A stretch of DNA of 36,545 bases from DASRPD01 sp035646535 (GCA_035646535.1 DASRPD010000024.1:1-36545), one strand, 5' to 3'. Shown: positions 7,707 through 16,640, counted from the first letter of the stretch. Notes: generated by a model not told the origin, from the letters alone. Program-made: numbers and translations.

Positions 7707-9194
7707 TCACGTCCCTGCCGGTGCAGGATCAGTGGGCGTGGTGCGCGCGAGGCGGCGCATCGGGCTCACGATTGTGAGGTACGCGAGCATCGAAGCGCCG
7801 GCCCCGACGGCGAGGGTGGCGAACGAGCCGCTGATCACCGCTCGAGCGGCCAGCGCGACCGCGGCGAGCGCCACGCCACCGAGGAGGGGCCGTATGCAGA
7901 GGCGGCCGATGTCTCCGACGGCCATGCCACTGCGACGGAGCGCCACGACGTAGATCGGCAGGACGGCGACGAGCGCGACGGCGAGGTGCGCCGCACCGAC
8001 GCCCTCGATCCCCGCGAGCTTGGCCCCACCAACGAGCCCGGGGACCAGGAGGACGAGCCAGCCACCGTGGATCACGAGGGTCCAGCGCGCGCGGCCCACC
8101 GCGATGAGGAGGTCGGACGACAGGTCGAGGACGGCACGCACGCCACCGAGGATGGCAAGCAGCCGCAGCACATCGATCGCGCCACTCCATTTCGAGCCGT
8201 AGACGAAGTCGACGAGCTCCGGGGCCAGCACCGCGATGAGCACCGAGATCGGTACGACCGCCGCGACCGTGAGCGCGAAGGCCCGGGTAAAGCCCCGGCG
8301 GAGCCCCTCGCCCCCGTGGTGGAGCCGGGCGAAGCCGGCGAGCGACACGCGTCGCACGGCGTTGATGAACACCGTCACGGGGAAGCTCGACAGGTTGAAC
8401 GCGAACACGTAGAGACCCAGCGCGGTCGCGCCCAGCATGTTGCCGACGACGAGGTAATCGGCGTTGAGCAGCCCGAACGACACCAGGGTCGTCGCGGCGA
8501 TGGGCAGGCCGTGACGCAGGAGCTCTCGCGCGTGGGTGCTGTCCCAACCCGGACGGTATCGGCGGGGCGCGACGATGATCATGGCGGTGGTAGCGATGAC
8601 GTTCTTCACGATCTGGCCCCAGGCCAGACTCCAGGCCCCGAGCCCTCCGATGGCCAATCCGATGGTGAGCGGCGTCCCCACCAGGGCGGCACCGAACTCG
8701 GCGAGCGTTCGGCGGTTCTGATGCAGCCCGCGGGTGATCGCGGCGGTGGGGACGGCGCCCACGCCGTCGATGACCAGTGCCAGTGCCATCAATCGCACGA
8801 TCGGGGCCGCGCCCGGCGCGCCCATGACGTTGGCGAATGGCGCGGCGGCCAGCATGAACGCGCCACAGAGCACCACGCTCCAGCTGAAGATCAGTGTCGT
8901 GGCTGTCGGTCCGACGCGGTCGAGCGAGCCCGGCCACCGCACGAGCGCCTGGCTCAGTCCGATGTCGTTCAACGACATCAGGAACAGCATTGCCGTGAGC
9001 GCGACCGCGAAGACGCCGTAGTCCTTCGGGTCGAGGATGCGCGCCAGTGCGATCCCGGACGCGAGCGTGACAACACGTTCGACGGCGTTGTTGGCCAGGC
9101 TCCAGGCCAGACCGGATCTGACCAGGCGGTCGAGGCCCGCTCCATCGTCGGGGGGGTCAGGCGTCGAGTCGGTCGGACTGCCCGGCGAGCTCAA
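7707..9194 (-). CDS. Wzx-type oligosaccharide flippase (MOP superfamily)
   Basis: A 495-residue integral membrane protein with about 12-14 hydrophobic segments after a 25-residue proline-rich cytoplasmic N-terminus. GIALARILDPKDYGVFAVAL near residue 50 is the hallmark of polysaccharide export flippases, which move undecaprenyl-linked oligosaccharides across the membrane. It lies directly after the O-antigen ligase/polymerase gene. The start is TTG 9194, overlapping that gene's stop (TTGA); I found no convincing nearby ATG or GTG. It should export the repeat unit built by the convergent sugar operon. Confidence 0.88.
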   Translation of the reverse strand: MSSPGSPTDSTPDPPDDGAGLDRLVRSGLAWSLANNAVERVVTLASGIALARILDPKDYGVFAVALTAMLFLMSLNDIGLSQALVRWPGSLDRVGPTATTLIFSWSVVLCGAFMLAAAPFANVMGAPGAAPIVRLMALALVIDGVGAVPTAAITRGLHQNRRTLAEFGAALVGTPLTIGLAIGGLGAWSLAWGQIVKNVIATTAMIIVAPRRYRPGWDSTHARELLRHGLPIAATTLVSFGLLNADYLVVGNMLGATALGLYVFAFNLSSFPVTVFINAVRRVSLAGFARLHHGGEGLRRGFTRAFALTVAAVVPISVLIAVLAPELVDFVYGSKWSGAIDVLRLLAILGGVRAVLDLSSDLLIAVGRARWTLVIHGGWLVLLVPGLVGGAKLAGIEGVGAAHLAVALVAVLPIYVVALRRSGMAVGDIGRLCIRPLLGGVALAAVALAARAVISGSFATLAVGAGASMLAYLTIVSPMRRLARTTPTDPAPAGT

Positions 9195-10549
9195 TGAAGT
9201 GACGCCCGCCGGCGTCGGTCCTCACCCGTGAGCCGCCAGAGCGCGCCGGCGCACCCGAGCGCGAACGCGAACGCGCCGATGACCATCGGATACGCCGCCG
9301 CGTCGAATGTCGCGAAGGACACGAAGCAGGCCGCGAGGGACGCGGCGAGCGCCTGAGCCAGCTCCTTGGTCTCGGTCTCGGTGGCGCGCCGTCGGGCCCC
9401 ACGTGCGGTGGCGATGCCGATCACGAACATCGTGACCAACGCGACGAGGCCGACGAGGCCGATCTCGATGGTCGTGGCCAGGAGCTGATTGTCGAGTGGG
9501 ACGACCGGGTAGAGGTTCTCGGGCAAGAGGGTCCCGACCCCGCGACCGAACCAGGGTGAGTCGTGGATGAAGCCGAACGCGGCCGGGTAGCGGTCGGTAC
9601 GGGCCTGGAAGCTCGAGTCGCTCTGGACTTGGAGGAAGAGGCCGCGAAGGGTCCCGACCAGGCCGGGAACGAACAGGCGCATGCTCGCGGTGAAGATCAC
9701 GATCACTGCGAGCGCGTTCACCCGCCGGCGCCAGCTCCACGGCGCGATGATCACGATCCCGGCGACCCCCACACCGAGGATGGCCGAGCGAGACAGCGTC
9801 ATCATGAGCGCGACGCTGATCATCGCGACCGCGAACCAGCGGACCGTCTGTTGGGATCGGTTGCGCGACCACAACGCGTAGTGGACGGCGAGCGGCCATA
9901 TGCACGCGAGGAACACTCCGAACTCGATCGGGTGCGCTGCGGTGACCGAGATCCGACGGAACAGCGACCGGGCCACGTTGTCATCGATGCCGAAGTTCTC
10001 GGTGAGGCCGGGCACCTGCATGACGGTCGCGATGTCGAAGCCGGTGAAGAACTGCACGAGCCCGAAGAACGCGAGGAGCCCGCTGAGCCCGAAGAGCCAC
10101 TTCAGCAGGGTGTTGAGGCGGGCGATCGACTCGATGCCGTCGGCGCACAGCAGCGCGATGCCCGCCATCGACGCGAATCCGATCAGGGTTCGGTCGGCGT
10201 TGTTGACTTCGTTGGTCTGAATGAATCGCCCCGTGAATGCGAGGATGTAGCTGATGATCGCGGCGGTGAGGAAGATCGCCAACGCGATCCTGACGGGTTG
10301 GCGGCCGCGGGCGAGGCCGCTACCCGGCACGATCCGGGCGTAGATCCACCACACGAGCGCGACGATCCCGAGGATCGACGCGGGGGTGCCGGCACCACCG
10401 AGCGGCTCGAAGACGAGTCGTGACGGCAGCGCCACCCGCAGGATCGCGATGAGCACCAGCAGGCTGACGGCGTCGAACGCGCGCGCATTTGGACGCGCAC
10501 CGCGGGCGTGTGGTGTCGCCGCCGCAGGAGAGTCGAGTCGGGTCGCCAC
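9191..10549 (-). CDS. O-antigen ligase/polymerase family membrane protein (Wzy/WaaL-like)
   Basis: A 452-residue membrane protein with about 10-12 predicted transmembrane helices and a large extracytoplasmic loop (roughly residues 310-350) holding FQARTDRYPAAFGFIHDSPW and GRGVGTLLPENLYP. That loop layout (R...W..A......P..G.G.G) is typical of the Wzy_C domain. These proteins polymerise or ligate lipid-linked oligosaccharides outside the membrane. As this is probably a Gram-positive-type lineage without LPS, polymerase (Wzy) or a wall/capsule ligase is likelier than WaaL. The start is GTG 10549, 14 nt after the chain-length gene. Confidence 0.83.
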   Translation of the reverse strand: MATRLDSPAAATPHARGARPNARAFDAVSLLVLIAILRVALPSRLVFEPLGGAGTPASILGIVALVWWIYARIVPGSGLARGRQPVRIALAIFLTAAIISYILAFTGRFIQTNEVNNADRTLIGFASMAGIALLCADGIESIARLNTLLKWLFGLSGLLAFFGLVQFFTGFDIATVMQVPGLTENFGIDDNVARSLFRRISVTAAHPIEFGVFLACIWPLAVHYALWSRNRSQQTVRWFAVAMISVALMMTLSRSAILGVGVAGIVIIAPWSWRRRVNALAVIVIFTASMRLFVPGLVGTLRGLFLQVQSDSSFQARTDRYPAAFGFIHDSPWFGRGVGTLLPENLYPVVPLDNQLLATTIEIGLVGLVALVTMFVIGIATARGARRRATETETKELAQALAASLAACFVSFATFDAAAYPMVIGAFAFALGCAGALWRLTGEDRRRRASLH

Positions 10550-10563
10550 GGGGCGTCGCTTCG

Positions 10564-11475
10564 CTAGGGGCCCACTCGTCCGGAGCGGCGAGTTGGCGCG
10601 GACGGTGTCTTCGCGTCACTCGACGGTGAGCGCGAGGTCTCCTTGGTCGAACCGGGCTCGGCGGTCTTGCCCGGCTTCGCCGCGGAGGCTGACTTGGAGG
10701 CGGACGCGTGGGTCTCGGGTTTGGTCTCGGGATCGGGAGCGCTTGCCGGCCTGGCTCGTGTGGCCCCGACGGCGGCGGCGCGTGCGGGCGGCTCGCCCGT
10801 GCCGTCGGAGAGGGCGATGCGATCGAGCAGCGTCTCGGCCCGCACGGCGCGCGAGCGCGCGATCGACTCGGCGAGAAACGCGCCGCCGAGCACCACGGCG
10901 AGGCCCAGGCCGAATGCCGCCACCGCGGCGCGCAGCTTGCCGCCCGCCTGCACCTTGGCCTCGGTCGACCTCGTCACCTCATCACTGGTGATCAGCGCGT
11001 TCAACGGGACGGCGGTGCCGACCTGACGTGTGGAGAGCCCGGTCTCGACTCCGGCACGGACTTCGTCCAACACGGTGAGCGCATCGGATGCCGAGGCGGC
11101 GGTGACTTCCATGGTGATGATGGGGCTGCGGTCATCGTCATCGAGGCCGACTTCGTACGAGGCACCCGGGTACGGGTTGAGGATCGCATCGGAGACGGTC
11201 TCGTCGAGCATCGACCTGGCGGTGATGTTGCCGAGGCTCGCGATCCCGCCGGTATTGCACCACTGGTTGAGCTCGCAGTTCGGGATCGGCTCGCCGTCGA
11301 CCCTCGTCAGATCAGAGTTACCAGTCGGCGCGATCAACACGATCTGGCCGCTGGCCGTGTAGTTGCTCGCTGCCGCGCTGTAGGCGGCCACGGTGACGAG
11401 CACGGTCACGACGAGAAGCGGTAGGACGACGTACCAGCGTCGAATGAGTACTCGGCACGCATCGAAGAAGTCCAC
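10564..11475 (-). CDS. Wzz-like chain-length/polysaccharide co-polymerase protein
   Basis: A 303-residue protein with two transmembrane helices (about residues 17-37 and 187-207) bracketing an extracytoplasmic domain of about 150 residues, the topology of Wzz/polysaccharide co-polymerases. The N-terminal LIRRWYVVLPLLVVTVLVTV is typical. The cytoplasmic tail from about residue 215 is disordered and rich in Ala, Ser, Pro, Lys and Thr, and it carries no Walker motifs or tyrosine cluster, so it is not a fused BY-kinase. It probably controls glycan chain length together with the polymerase encoded downstream. The start is GTG 11475. Confidence 0.75.
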   Translation of the reverse strand: MDFFDACRVLIRRWYVVLPLLVVTVLVTVAAYSAAASNYTASGQIVLIAPTGNSDLTRVDGEPIPNCELNQWCNTGGIASLGNITARSMLDETVSDAILNPYPGASYEVGLDDDDRSPIITMEVTAASASDALTVLDEVRAGVETGLSTRQVGTAVPLNALITSDEVTRSTEAKVQAGGKLRAAVAAFGLGLAVVLGGAFLAESIARSRAVRAETLLDRIALSDGTGEPPARAAAVGATRARPASAPDPETKPETHASASKSASAAKPGKTAEPGSTKETSRSPSSDAKTPSAPTRRSGRVGP

Positions 11476-11485
11476 GGCGAATCCC

Positions 11486-13042
11486 TCAGCTCGTGATTGG
11501 GCAGGTCGTGATCGGGAGTCGGTCCACGACCCGGGGCCAGCGCCGGAATGAGCTTCGCGATCCGAACCACCGATCGAATGATCCCGTCGGCTCCGGTGGT
11601 GTTCGTGTCACCCCTGCTCTCGGCATCGGTTGGGTGTTCCGCTCTCGGTTCACTCCCCGCGACGCCCTGGTCAAGGCTAGCAGTAGGGATGGCGCGCTTG
11701 GCGCGGTCCGGGGTGGTTCGCGGACCGTCGCTCCGGGGGTGACGCCGATCGCAGGCTTGGCCTCGGCACCCGCGTCGTGGACCGGTTCCGACCGATCGCC
11801 TCGGCGAATCGCGACCCACCGGGCGAAGCCGCACGCCACGACGATCATCAGCAGCTGATCGACCGGCATCCTGAATCGGATCCGGGTGAAGAACACTGCC
11901 GATGCGACGGCGTAGACGACGTAGGTCGCGCTCAGCAGGCCTTCGCCTCGGAGCAGCGGGATCCGGCGCCAAGCCAGGAGCCGGAGCGCGAACAGCGCGA
12001 GCAGGCCGTAGTAACTGACCGCACTGATCGCGTCGACGGCCAGTGAGCGCTGTCCCCCGGTAGCGAGCTCATTGCGGAAGCTGAAGAAGTTGAGGAGCTT
12101 CTGGCCGTACAGGGTGGTGGCCCGGCCGGGGTTGTCGGCGATCCATGCGACGGCAGTGCTACGGCGGTACCGGTCGGCTTCGACCTCGTCCAGGCCGCGG
12201 TCATCGATGACCCGGTCGTACTCCGACAGGTCGACGTTCACGCCGCTGCCGCCGGTCGCGCCGGGGTTGTTGCCCAGCAGGAGGTTTTGGCCGCCGTTGG
12301 TCGAGAAGGGCACGAACGAGCCGAGCCGCGCGTGGTTGCGGATGCCCCAGGCCGCGGGTGCGGCCACCGCAACGACGACGAGCACGGCCAGCGAGGCGAG
12401 GCCGACGCGACTTCGATGCCGCCAGAGAAGCCACGCGGCCGCCGGCGCGGCGACGACGATGTGGCCGGGCGAGGTGAGGACCAACGCGCCGAAGCTCGCC
12501 CCGGCCAGCGCGGACCAGGTGACGATCCGTCCGCTGCGGGTCGGTTCCAGCCCGGCCTCGACCACGGCCCACAGACCCACCGATACGACCAGCAGCGCCA
12601 GCGCCTCGGGATACAGCGTCGTCGAGGTGTAGAGCATGAGCGGGTAGACGGCGACGAGCAGCGCCGCGACCAGTCCGGCGTCGACACCGCCGATGCGCCG
12701 GCCGAGTCGGTACACGACGATCACGGTGAGCGCGAGGCACGCCACGGAAAGAATCCGGGAGCCGACGACGCCGATGCCGATCAGGTCTCCGAGCGAAAGG
12801 AGGAAGGGCCACAGTGGTGGTCGGAACGCCGTCGGGTTGACGCCGTCGAGGGTGTAGGAGCCGGTGGTGGCCAGGTTGTGGCCGAGGGTCGAGAACTCGC
12901 GTTCGTCGAGGTACTCGAGCGTGGAGCCGCGGACCACCGCCCACACGGATCCCAGCGCGAAGACGCCCGCGGACAGGGCCGCAACGGCCCGAGCCGGGTA
13001 GGCCCGACTCGAGCTCACGAGGCTACGAAGCCACGCCAGCAC
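11486..13042 (-). CDS. ArnT/PMT-like membrane glycosyltransferase (GT-C fold)
   Basis: A 518-residue membrane protein. An early extracytoplasmic acidic pair (LEYLDEREFSTLGHN, near residue 40) is followed by about 10 hydrophobic helices and FRPPLWPFLLSL, the pattern of dolichol/polyprenyl-phosphate-sugar glycosyltransferases. It would transfer a sugar from a polyprenyl-phosphate donor outside the membrane. I chose GTG 13042 because no other start codon lies between the in-frame opening and the first helix; GGGAG lies about 10 nt upstream. The last 75 or so codons (11486-11710) use many A-ending codons (CGA, ACA, GGA, TCA) unlike the rest of the gene, suggesting read-through into former non-coding DNA. 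Confidence 0.78.
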   Translation of the reverse strand: MLAWLRSLVSSSRAYPARAVAALSAGVFALGSVWAVVRGSTLEYLDEREFSTLGHNLATTGSYTLDGVNPTAFRPPLWPFLLSLGDLIGIGVVGSRILSVACLALTVIVVYRLGRRIGGVDAGLVAALLVAVYPLMLYTSTTLYPEALALLVVSVGLWAVVEAGLEPTRSGRIVTWSALAGASFGALVLTSPGHIVVAAPAAAWLLWRHRSRVGLASLAVLVVVAVAAPAAWGIRNHARLGSFVPFSTNGGQNLLLGNNPGATGGSGVNVDLSEYDRVIDDRGLDEVEADRYRRSTAVAWIADNPGRATTLYGQKLLNFFSFRNELATGGQRSLAVDAISAVSYYGLLALFALRLLAWRRIPLLRGEGLLSATYVVYAVASAVFFTRIRFRMPVDQLLMIVVACGFARWVAIRRGDRSEPVHDAGAEAKPAIGVTPGATVREPPRTAPSAPSLLLALTRASRGVNRERNTQPMPRAGVTRTPPEPTGSFDRWFGSRSSFRRWPRVVDRLPITTCPITS

Positions 13043-13144
13043 GGTGATTTCACACTCCCAAGATTTGACGGCCGAGCGAGCCTGCCCCCCCCGCAGTGTC
13101 CACGAACGCGGCTCCGTCGTCCATAGGCCGGGCGGCTCGGCTCC

Positions 13145-13156
13145 TAGACTCCGGCC
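13145..13156 (+). promoter_or_regulatory. -10 element of glyA (leaderless type)
   Basis: TAGACT (13145-13150) is followed by exactly 6 nt and then the glyA ATG (13157), the same geometry as at base 139. No Shine-Dalgarno sequence is present and no clear -35 hexamer is visible. The region 13043-13156 separates divergent transcripts and holds a run of eight C (about 13086-13093) but no other obvious element. Confidence 0.5.
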
Positions 13157-14437
13157 ATGGCTCGGTCTCCTGGCTCGCCCTCGTCTCTCGGCCCCCTTGC
13201 GGCAACCGACCCGGTGTTGGCCGACATCGTCGAGCGCGAGGTCGAGCGTCAGAACACGACGATCCAGCTCATCGCCTCGGAGAACTTCACCTCGCCCGCG
13301 GTGATGGCCGCCCAGGGCTCGGTGCTCACGAACAAGTACGCCGAGGGCTACCCGGGGAAGCGGTACTACGGCGGCAACCTCGTCGTGGACGAGGCCGAGA
13401 ACCTGGCTCGCCAACGCGCCAAGGCGCTGTTTGGTGCCGAGCACGCGAACGTGCAGCCCCACTCGGGCGCCAACGCCAACATGGCCGTCTACCTCGCACT
13501 GTTCGAGCCCGGCGACAAGATCATGGGGATGCACCTCGACCAAGGCGGTCATCTCACCCATGGATCACCGGTGAACTTCAGCGGACAGGTGTACGACTTC
13601 GTGGGCTACGGCGTCGACGACGACTCCGAGGTGATCGACTACGAAGCCGTCGCCGATCTGGCCCGCGTCGAGCGACCCAAGGCGATCATCGCGGGCGCGA
13701 CCGCCTACTCGCGCCTCATCGACTTCGCAGCGTTCCGGGCGATCGCCGATGAGATCGGTGCCCTCCTCATCGTCGACGCCGCGCACATCGCGGGTCTGAT
13801 CGCCGGAGGCGCCCACCCGTCGCCTGTCCCGTACGCGGATGTTGTCACCCTCACCACCCACAAGACGCTGCGCGGTCCGCGTGCGGGCTGCATTCTCAGC
13901 CGCGCCGAGCACGGCCCCGCGATCGACAAGGCCGTGTTCCCGGGGCTGCAGGGTGGGCCGCTCATGCACGTGATCGCGGCCAAGGCGGTCGCGTTCCACG
14001 AGGCGGCCCAGCCCGACTTCTCCGACTACGCGGCGTCCATCGTTGCCAACGCGGCGGTCCTGGCCGCTGCGCTGGCCGACGAGGGTTTCCGCATCGTGTC
14101 GGGTGGCACCGAGAACCACCTGATGCTCGTCGACCTCCGCCCGTTCGGCGTGACCGGAAAGGTCGCGCAGGAGGCACTCGACGCGGCCGGGGTCACTTGC
14201 AACAAGAACGCGATCCCGAATGACCCCGAGAAGCCCTTCGTCACGAGCGGGCTGCGGCTCGGTACGGCTGCGGTCACGACCGCCGGAATGGGCGAGCCCG
14301 AGATGGTGGAGATCGCGTCACTGATCGCGGAGGTCGTGCGCGCCCCCGACGACCTGGCCCGGAGTGGCGAGGTGCGGGCTCGTGCCGAGCGTCTCTGCTC
14401 CAAGTTCACGCCGTATCCCGAGCTCGCGGCCTCCTGA
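13157..14437 (+). CDS. glyA: serine hydroxymethyltransferase
   Basis: A 426-residue PLP enzyme that interconverts serine and glycine with tetrahydrofolate, supplying one-carbon units. IQLIASENFTSPAV near the N-terminus, GYPGKRYYGG and the PLP-lysine motif TLTTHKTLRGPRAG (K236) are diagnostic, and the length is normal. The ATG lies 6 nt after a TAGACT box, implying a leaderless transcript. It is divergent from the polysaccharide operon. The stop overlaps a micro-ORF start (TGATG), and two such micro-ORFs lead to the wecA-like gene, so the two genes may be cotranscribed. Confidence 0.97.
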   Translation: MARSPGSPSSLGPLAATDPVLADIVEREVERQNTTIQLIASENFTSPAVMAAQGSVLTNKYAEGYPGKRYYGGNLVVDEAENLARQRAKALFGAEHANVQPHSGANANMAVYLALFEPGDKIMGMHLDQGGHLTHGSPVNFSGQVYDFVGYGVDDDSEVIDYEAVADLARVERPKAIIAGATAYSRLIDFAAFRAIADEIGALLIVDAAHIAGLIAGGAHPSPVPYADVVTLTTHKTLRGPRAGCILSRAEHGPAIDKAVFPGLQGGPLMHVIAAKAVAFHEAAQPDFSDYAASIVANAAVLAAALADEGFRIVSGGTENHLMLVDLRPFGVTGKVAQEALDAAGVTCNKNAIPNDPEKPFVTSGLRLGTAAVTTAGMGEPEMVEIASLIAEVVRAPDDLARSGEVRARAERLCSKFTPYPELAAS

Positions 14438-14469
14438 TGGATCGCCCGGCGGGGCGGGTCGGCGCGTGA
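14437..14469 (+). other. bridging micro-ORF 1 between glyA and wecA-like gene
   Basis: An ATG begins in the last base of the glyA TGA (TGATG). The frame is open for 10 codons and ends in TGA 14467-14469, which overlaps the GTG of the next micro-ORF (GTGA). No recognisable product. Confidence 0.25.
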
Positions 14470-14543
14470 ACGTGACCGGCGCACGATCATTGGCTTCACG
14501 TCTCGCCGTCTCTCGGCGCGGCGACCGAGCACCGCGAGGCTGA
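14466..14543 (+). other. bridging micro-ORF 2 between glyA and wecA-like gene
   Basis: A GTG overlapping the previous micro-ORF stop opens a 25-codon frame that ends in TGA 14541-14543, immediately adjacent to the GTG start at 14544 (TGAGTG). With micro-ORF 1, the 106-nt gap is completely tiled. The peptide is Arg/Ser-rich and unrecognised, and this may be chance. Confidence 0.25.
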
Positions 14544-15764
14544 GTGGGCGGCTACCTCGTCGTCTTCGGGGTCGCGGCCGCGATCACCTTCGTCTGTACG
14601 CCGCTCGTTCGCCGTGTGGCCTTTCGCGTCGGTGCGCTCTCCCAGCCGAGCGATCGAACCGTGCATACCAAGCCGATGCCGACCGTCGGCGGCGCCGCGA
14701 TGTTCGTGGGGTTCCTCGCGGCGATGGGGGTAGCCAGCCGGCTACCCCAGTTCCGCGAGATGTTCCACGGCTCTTCGGAGCCCGCGGGGGTGATTCTCGC
14801 CGGCGGGGTGATGTTCGCGGTCGGCGCGCTCGATGACCTGCGCGAGGTGTCGCCTCCGGCGAAGCTTGCCGGACAGGTGTTGAGCGGGAGCATCCTGTCG
14901 CTCATGGGCGTGTCGATGCTCTTCTTCCGTGTTCCGTTCTTCGACATCGTCGTGCTCTCGCCCGACCTCGCGCCGCTCGTCACTGTGCTGACCGTGGTGC
15001 TCTTCGCGAACGCGATCAACCTCATCGACGGGCTCGACGGGCTCGCCGCGGGAATCGTCGCGATCGCGGGGATGGCCGTGTTCTTGTACTCGGATCGCCT
15101 GTTCAAGGACGGCTTCTTGACCGGGGCGAACATCGCGCCGCTCATCGCGATGATCGCGGTCGGGATCTGTGTCGGATTCCTCCCGTGGAACTTCAGTCCC
15201 GCGCGCATCTTCATGGGCGACGCGGGCGCGATGTTCCTCGGGCTCCTCATGGCCGTCACGACGATCACGATCGGCGGGCGAGCCGACTACGAGTATTCGG
15301 GACAGACGTTCTTCTTCTTTGCACCACTGTTCATCCCGCTCGTGATTCTCGGGGTGCCACTCGTCGACACGGTGTTCTCGGTCGTGCGGCGCGTGGTCAA
15401 ACGGAGGTCGTTCGCCATTGCCGACAAGGACCACCTCCATCATCGTCTCGTGCGGCTCGGCCACGGTCCGCGTCGCTCGGTGGTCATGCTCTGGCTGTGG
15501 ACCGCGCTCCTGTCGGGACTCGCGCTGATCCCGCTCTACACCGACGAGGGCAACGCCTACGTGCCGGTCGGGCTGCTGGCGCTCGCGCTGGGGCTCTACG
15601 CCTTCTTCCACCCGGGCCGGCGGTCGGCTCGCGACGCCCGGGGCCGGGAGCTCGCCGGGCCCGAAGACGGATCTACGGGCGGATCTACGGGCGAATCTAC
15701 CGGCGAATCTGACGCCGAGACCTCGCCGGTGGTCGATCTCGAGGCGCGTCGCCGCCGAGCCTGA
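14544..15764 (+). CDS. wecA: polyprenyl-phosphate N-acetylhexosamine-1-phosphate transferase (WecA/TagO-like)
   Basis: A 406-residue membrane enzyme of the MraY/WecA family with about 10-11 helices. It transfers GlcNAc-1-phosphate (or a similar sugar phosphate) from a UDP-sugar to decaprenyl/undecaprenyl phosphate, starting a lipid-linked glycan. Visible motifs are the Mg-binding ALDDLREV, NAINLIDGLDGLAAGI, FMGDAGAMFLG and the cytoplasmic histidine motif DKDHLHHRL. In mycobacteria the homologue lies just upstream of the ATP synthase operon, as here except for two inserted reverse glycosyltransferases. The GTG start follows a TGA directly. The C-terminus has a 12-bp tandem repeat giving a GST(G/E) tail. 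It may prime the glycan of the neighbouring locus. Confidence 0.92.
   Translation: MGGYLVVFGVAAAITFVCTPLVRRVAFRVGALSQPSDRTVHTKPMPTVGGAAMFVGFLAAMGVASRLPQFREMFHGSSEPAGVILAGGVMFAVGALDDLREVSPPAKLAGQVLSGSILSLMGVSMLFFRVPFFDIVVLSPDLAPLVTVLTVVLFANAINLIDGLDGLAAGIVAIAGMAVFLYSDRLFKDGFLTGANIAPLIAMIAVGICVGFLPWNFSPARIFMGDAGAMFLGLLMAVTTITIGGRADYEYSGQTFFFFAPLFIPLVILGVPLVDTVFSVVRRVVKRRSFAIADKDHLHHRLVRLGHGPRRSVVMLWLWTALLSGLALIPLYTDEGNAYVPVGLLALALGLYAFFHPGRRSARDARGRELAGPEDGSTGGSTGESTGESDAETSPVVDLEARRRRA
15669..15710 (+). repeat. 12-bp tandem repeat in wecA-like C-terminus
   Basis: Two identical copies of GGATCTACGGGC (15669-15680, 15681-15692) are followed by a diverged copy (15693-15704) and a half copy. In frame they encode repeated Gly/Glu-Ser-Thr-Gly units in the disordered tail. 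This is likely a slippage-prone microsatellite with no fold. Confidence 0.85.
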
Positions 15765-15794
15765 GGTCGCGAGCCGTCACCTCGATGTCTCGAG

Positions 15795-16640
15795 TCAGCG
15801 GCTCGAGCTGTCGCGCTCCCAGGTCGTGAGGTCGCCGAAGCGGGCCTTCCACCAGCCGGTGACGATGCCCGCGGCCGTGATCGTCGCGTAGACGGCGAGC
15901 GCGGGCCATCGGCGGGGGTCCCGGGCGAGTCGGGCAAGGGCGCGCCCGTGGTGTTCCTTGCGCCCCGGCGCGTCGCCGGTGCTCATGTGGGCGGCGTGTT
16001 CGAGGTGTCCGGCGCGTCGGCGGCGCAGCACCCGGACCAGCTCGGCGGTGCTGGTCGGTGGTCGGAGCGTGAACGAGATGCCGCGGACCCGGCGCTGCTC
16101 GCCCGGGCCGTCGAAGCGGCGGCTGATGAAGTAGTCGTCGCCGATGATCGGCGGGAACTCCGCGAAGCGGCGACGCCCCGCTTCCGACAGGGCGTACACG
16201 CCCGCGCCGACCCAGTCGCCCCGGACGTACGGCAATGACGTCCAGACCTCGTAGTACGCGGCCACGGGGCGCGTGCAACGCGTCGTGTCGACGTGGAGCT
16301 CGGGCGCGACTGCCATGGGCGCGTCCGGTCCTGCGAGTGCTGCGGCCAGTGTGACGATGTCGCGTCCGGCCAGCTCGACGTCCGCGTCGAGATAGACGCG
16401 TGGGAACGCGCGCGCGGCCTCATCGCCGAGGTTGAGCCCCGCCGCCTTCGAGGCCACGTCGGTCTCCACCACGCGCACGGTGGGATCGATGGAGCGGGCG
16501 ATCGCCGCGGTGTCGTCGCTGCAGCCGTTGCACGCAACGACCACGTCGAGCGCGCCCGGCTCGACGCCGTCGAGCAGCGTCGTGAGGCAGCGCCGGATCA
16601 CACCGGCCTCGTTGTGGGCGGGGATGACCACCGAGATCAT
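15795..16640 (-). CDS. glycosyltransferase family 2 with C-terminal hydrophobic segment
   Basis: A 281-residue GT-A glycosyltransferase. MISVVIPAHNEAGVIRRCL at the start and VVVACNGCSDDTAA are family-2 hallmarks, and DADVEL carries the DxD metal/nucleotide motif. YEVWTSLPYVRGDWVGAGVY and FPPIIGDDYFISRRF form the acceptor-side region, with the ED/DD pair. The end (residues 250-270) has a hydrophobic stretch that may touch the membrane. ATG 16640 overlaps the upstream stop (ATGA), so it is coupled to the other GT2. An in-frame upstream extension exists but lies inside the previous gene. The acceptor is unknown; cell-wall or lipid-linked glycan is inferred from the neighbouring wecA. Confidence 0.85.
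   Translation of the reverse strand: MISVVIPAHNEAGVIRRCLTTLLDGVEPGALDVVVACNGCSDDTAAIARSIDPTVRVVETDVASKAAGLNLGDEAARAFPRVYLDADVELAGRDIVTLAAALAGPDAPMAVAPELHVDTTRCTRPVAAYYEVWTSLPYVRGDWVGAGVYALSEAGRRRFAEFPPIIGDDYFISRRFDGPGEQRRVRGISFTLRPPTSTAELVRVLRRRRAGHLEHAAHMSTGDAPGRKEHHGRALARLARDPRRWPALAVYATITAAGIVTGWWKARFGDLTTWERDSSSR

Noticed and set aside
7587..9197. Long forward open frame (536 codons) opposite the flippase and Rossmann genes
   Set aside because: The peptide is an Arg/Asp/Glu/His-rich composition without membrane or domain patterns, typical of the antisense frame of a GC-rich membrane protein gene.
13086..13093. Run of eight C residues near the glyA promoter as a phase-variable tract
   Set aside because: It lies about 50 nt before the -10 hexamer and outside both coding regions; in DNA this GC-rich such a run is unremarkable, and no switching can be inferred.
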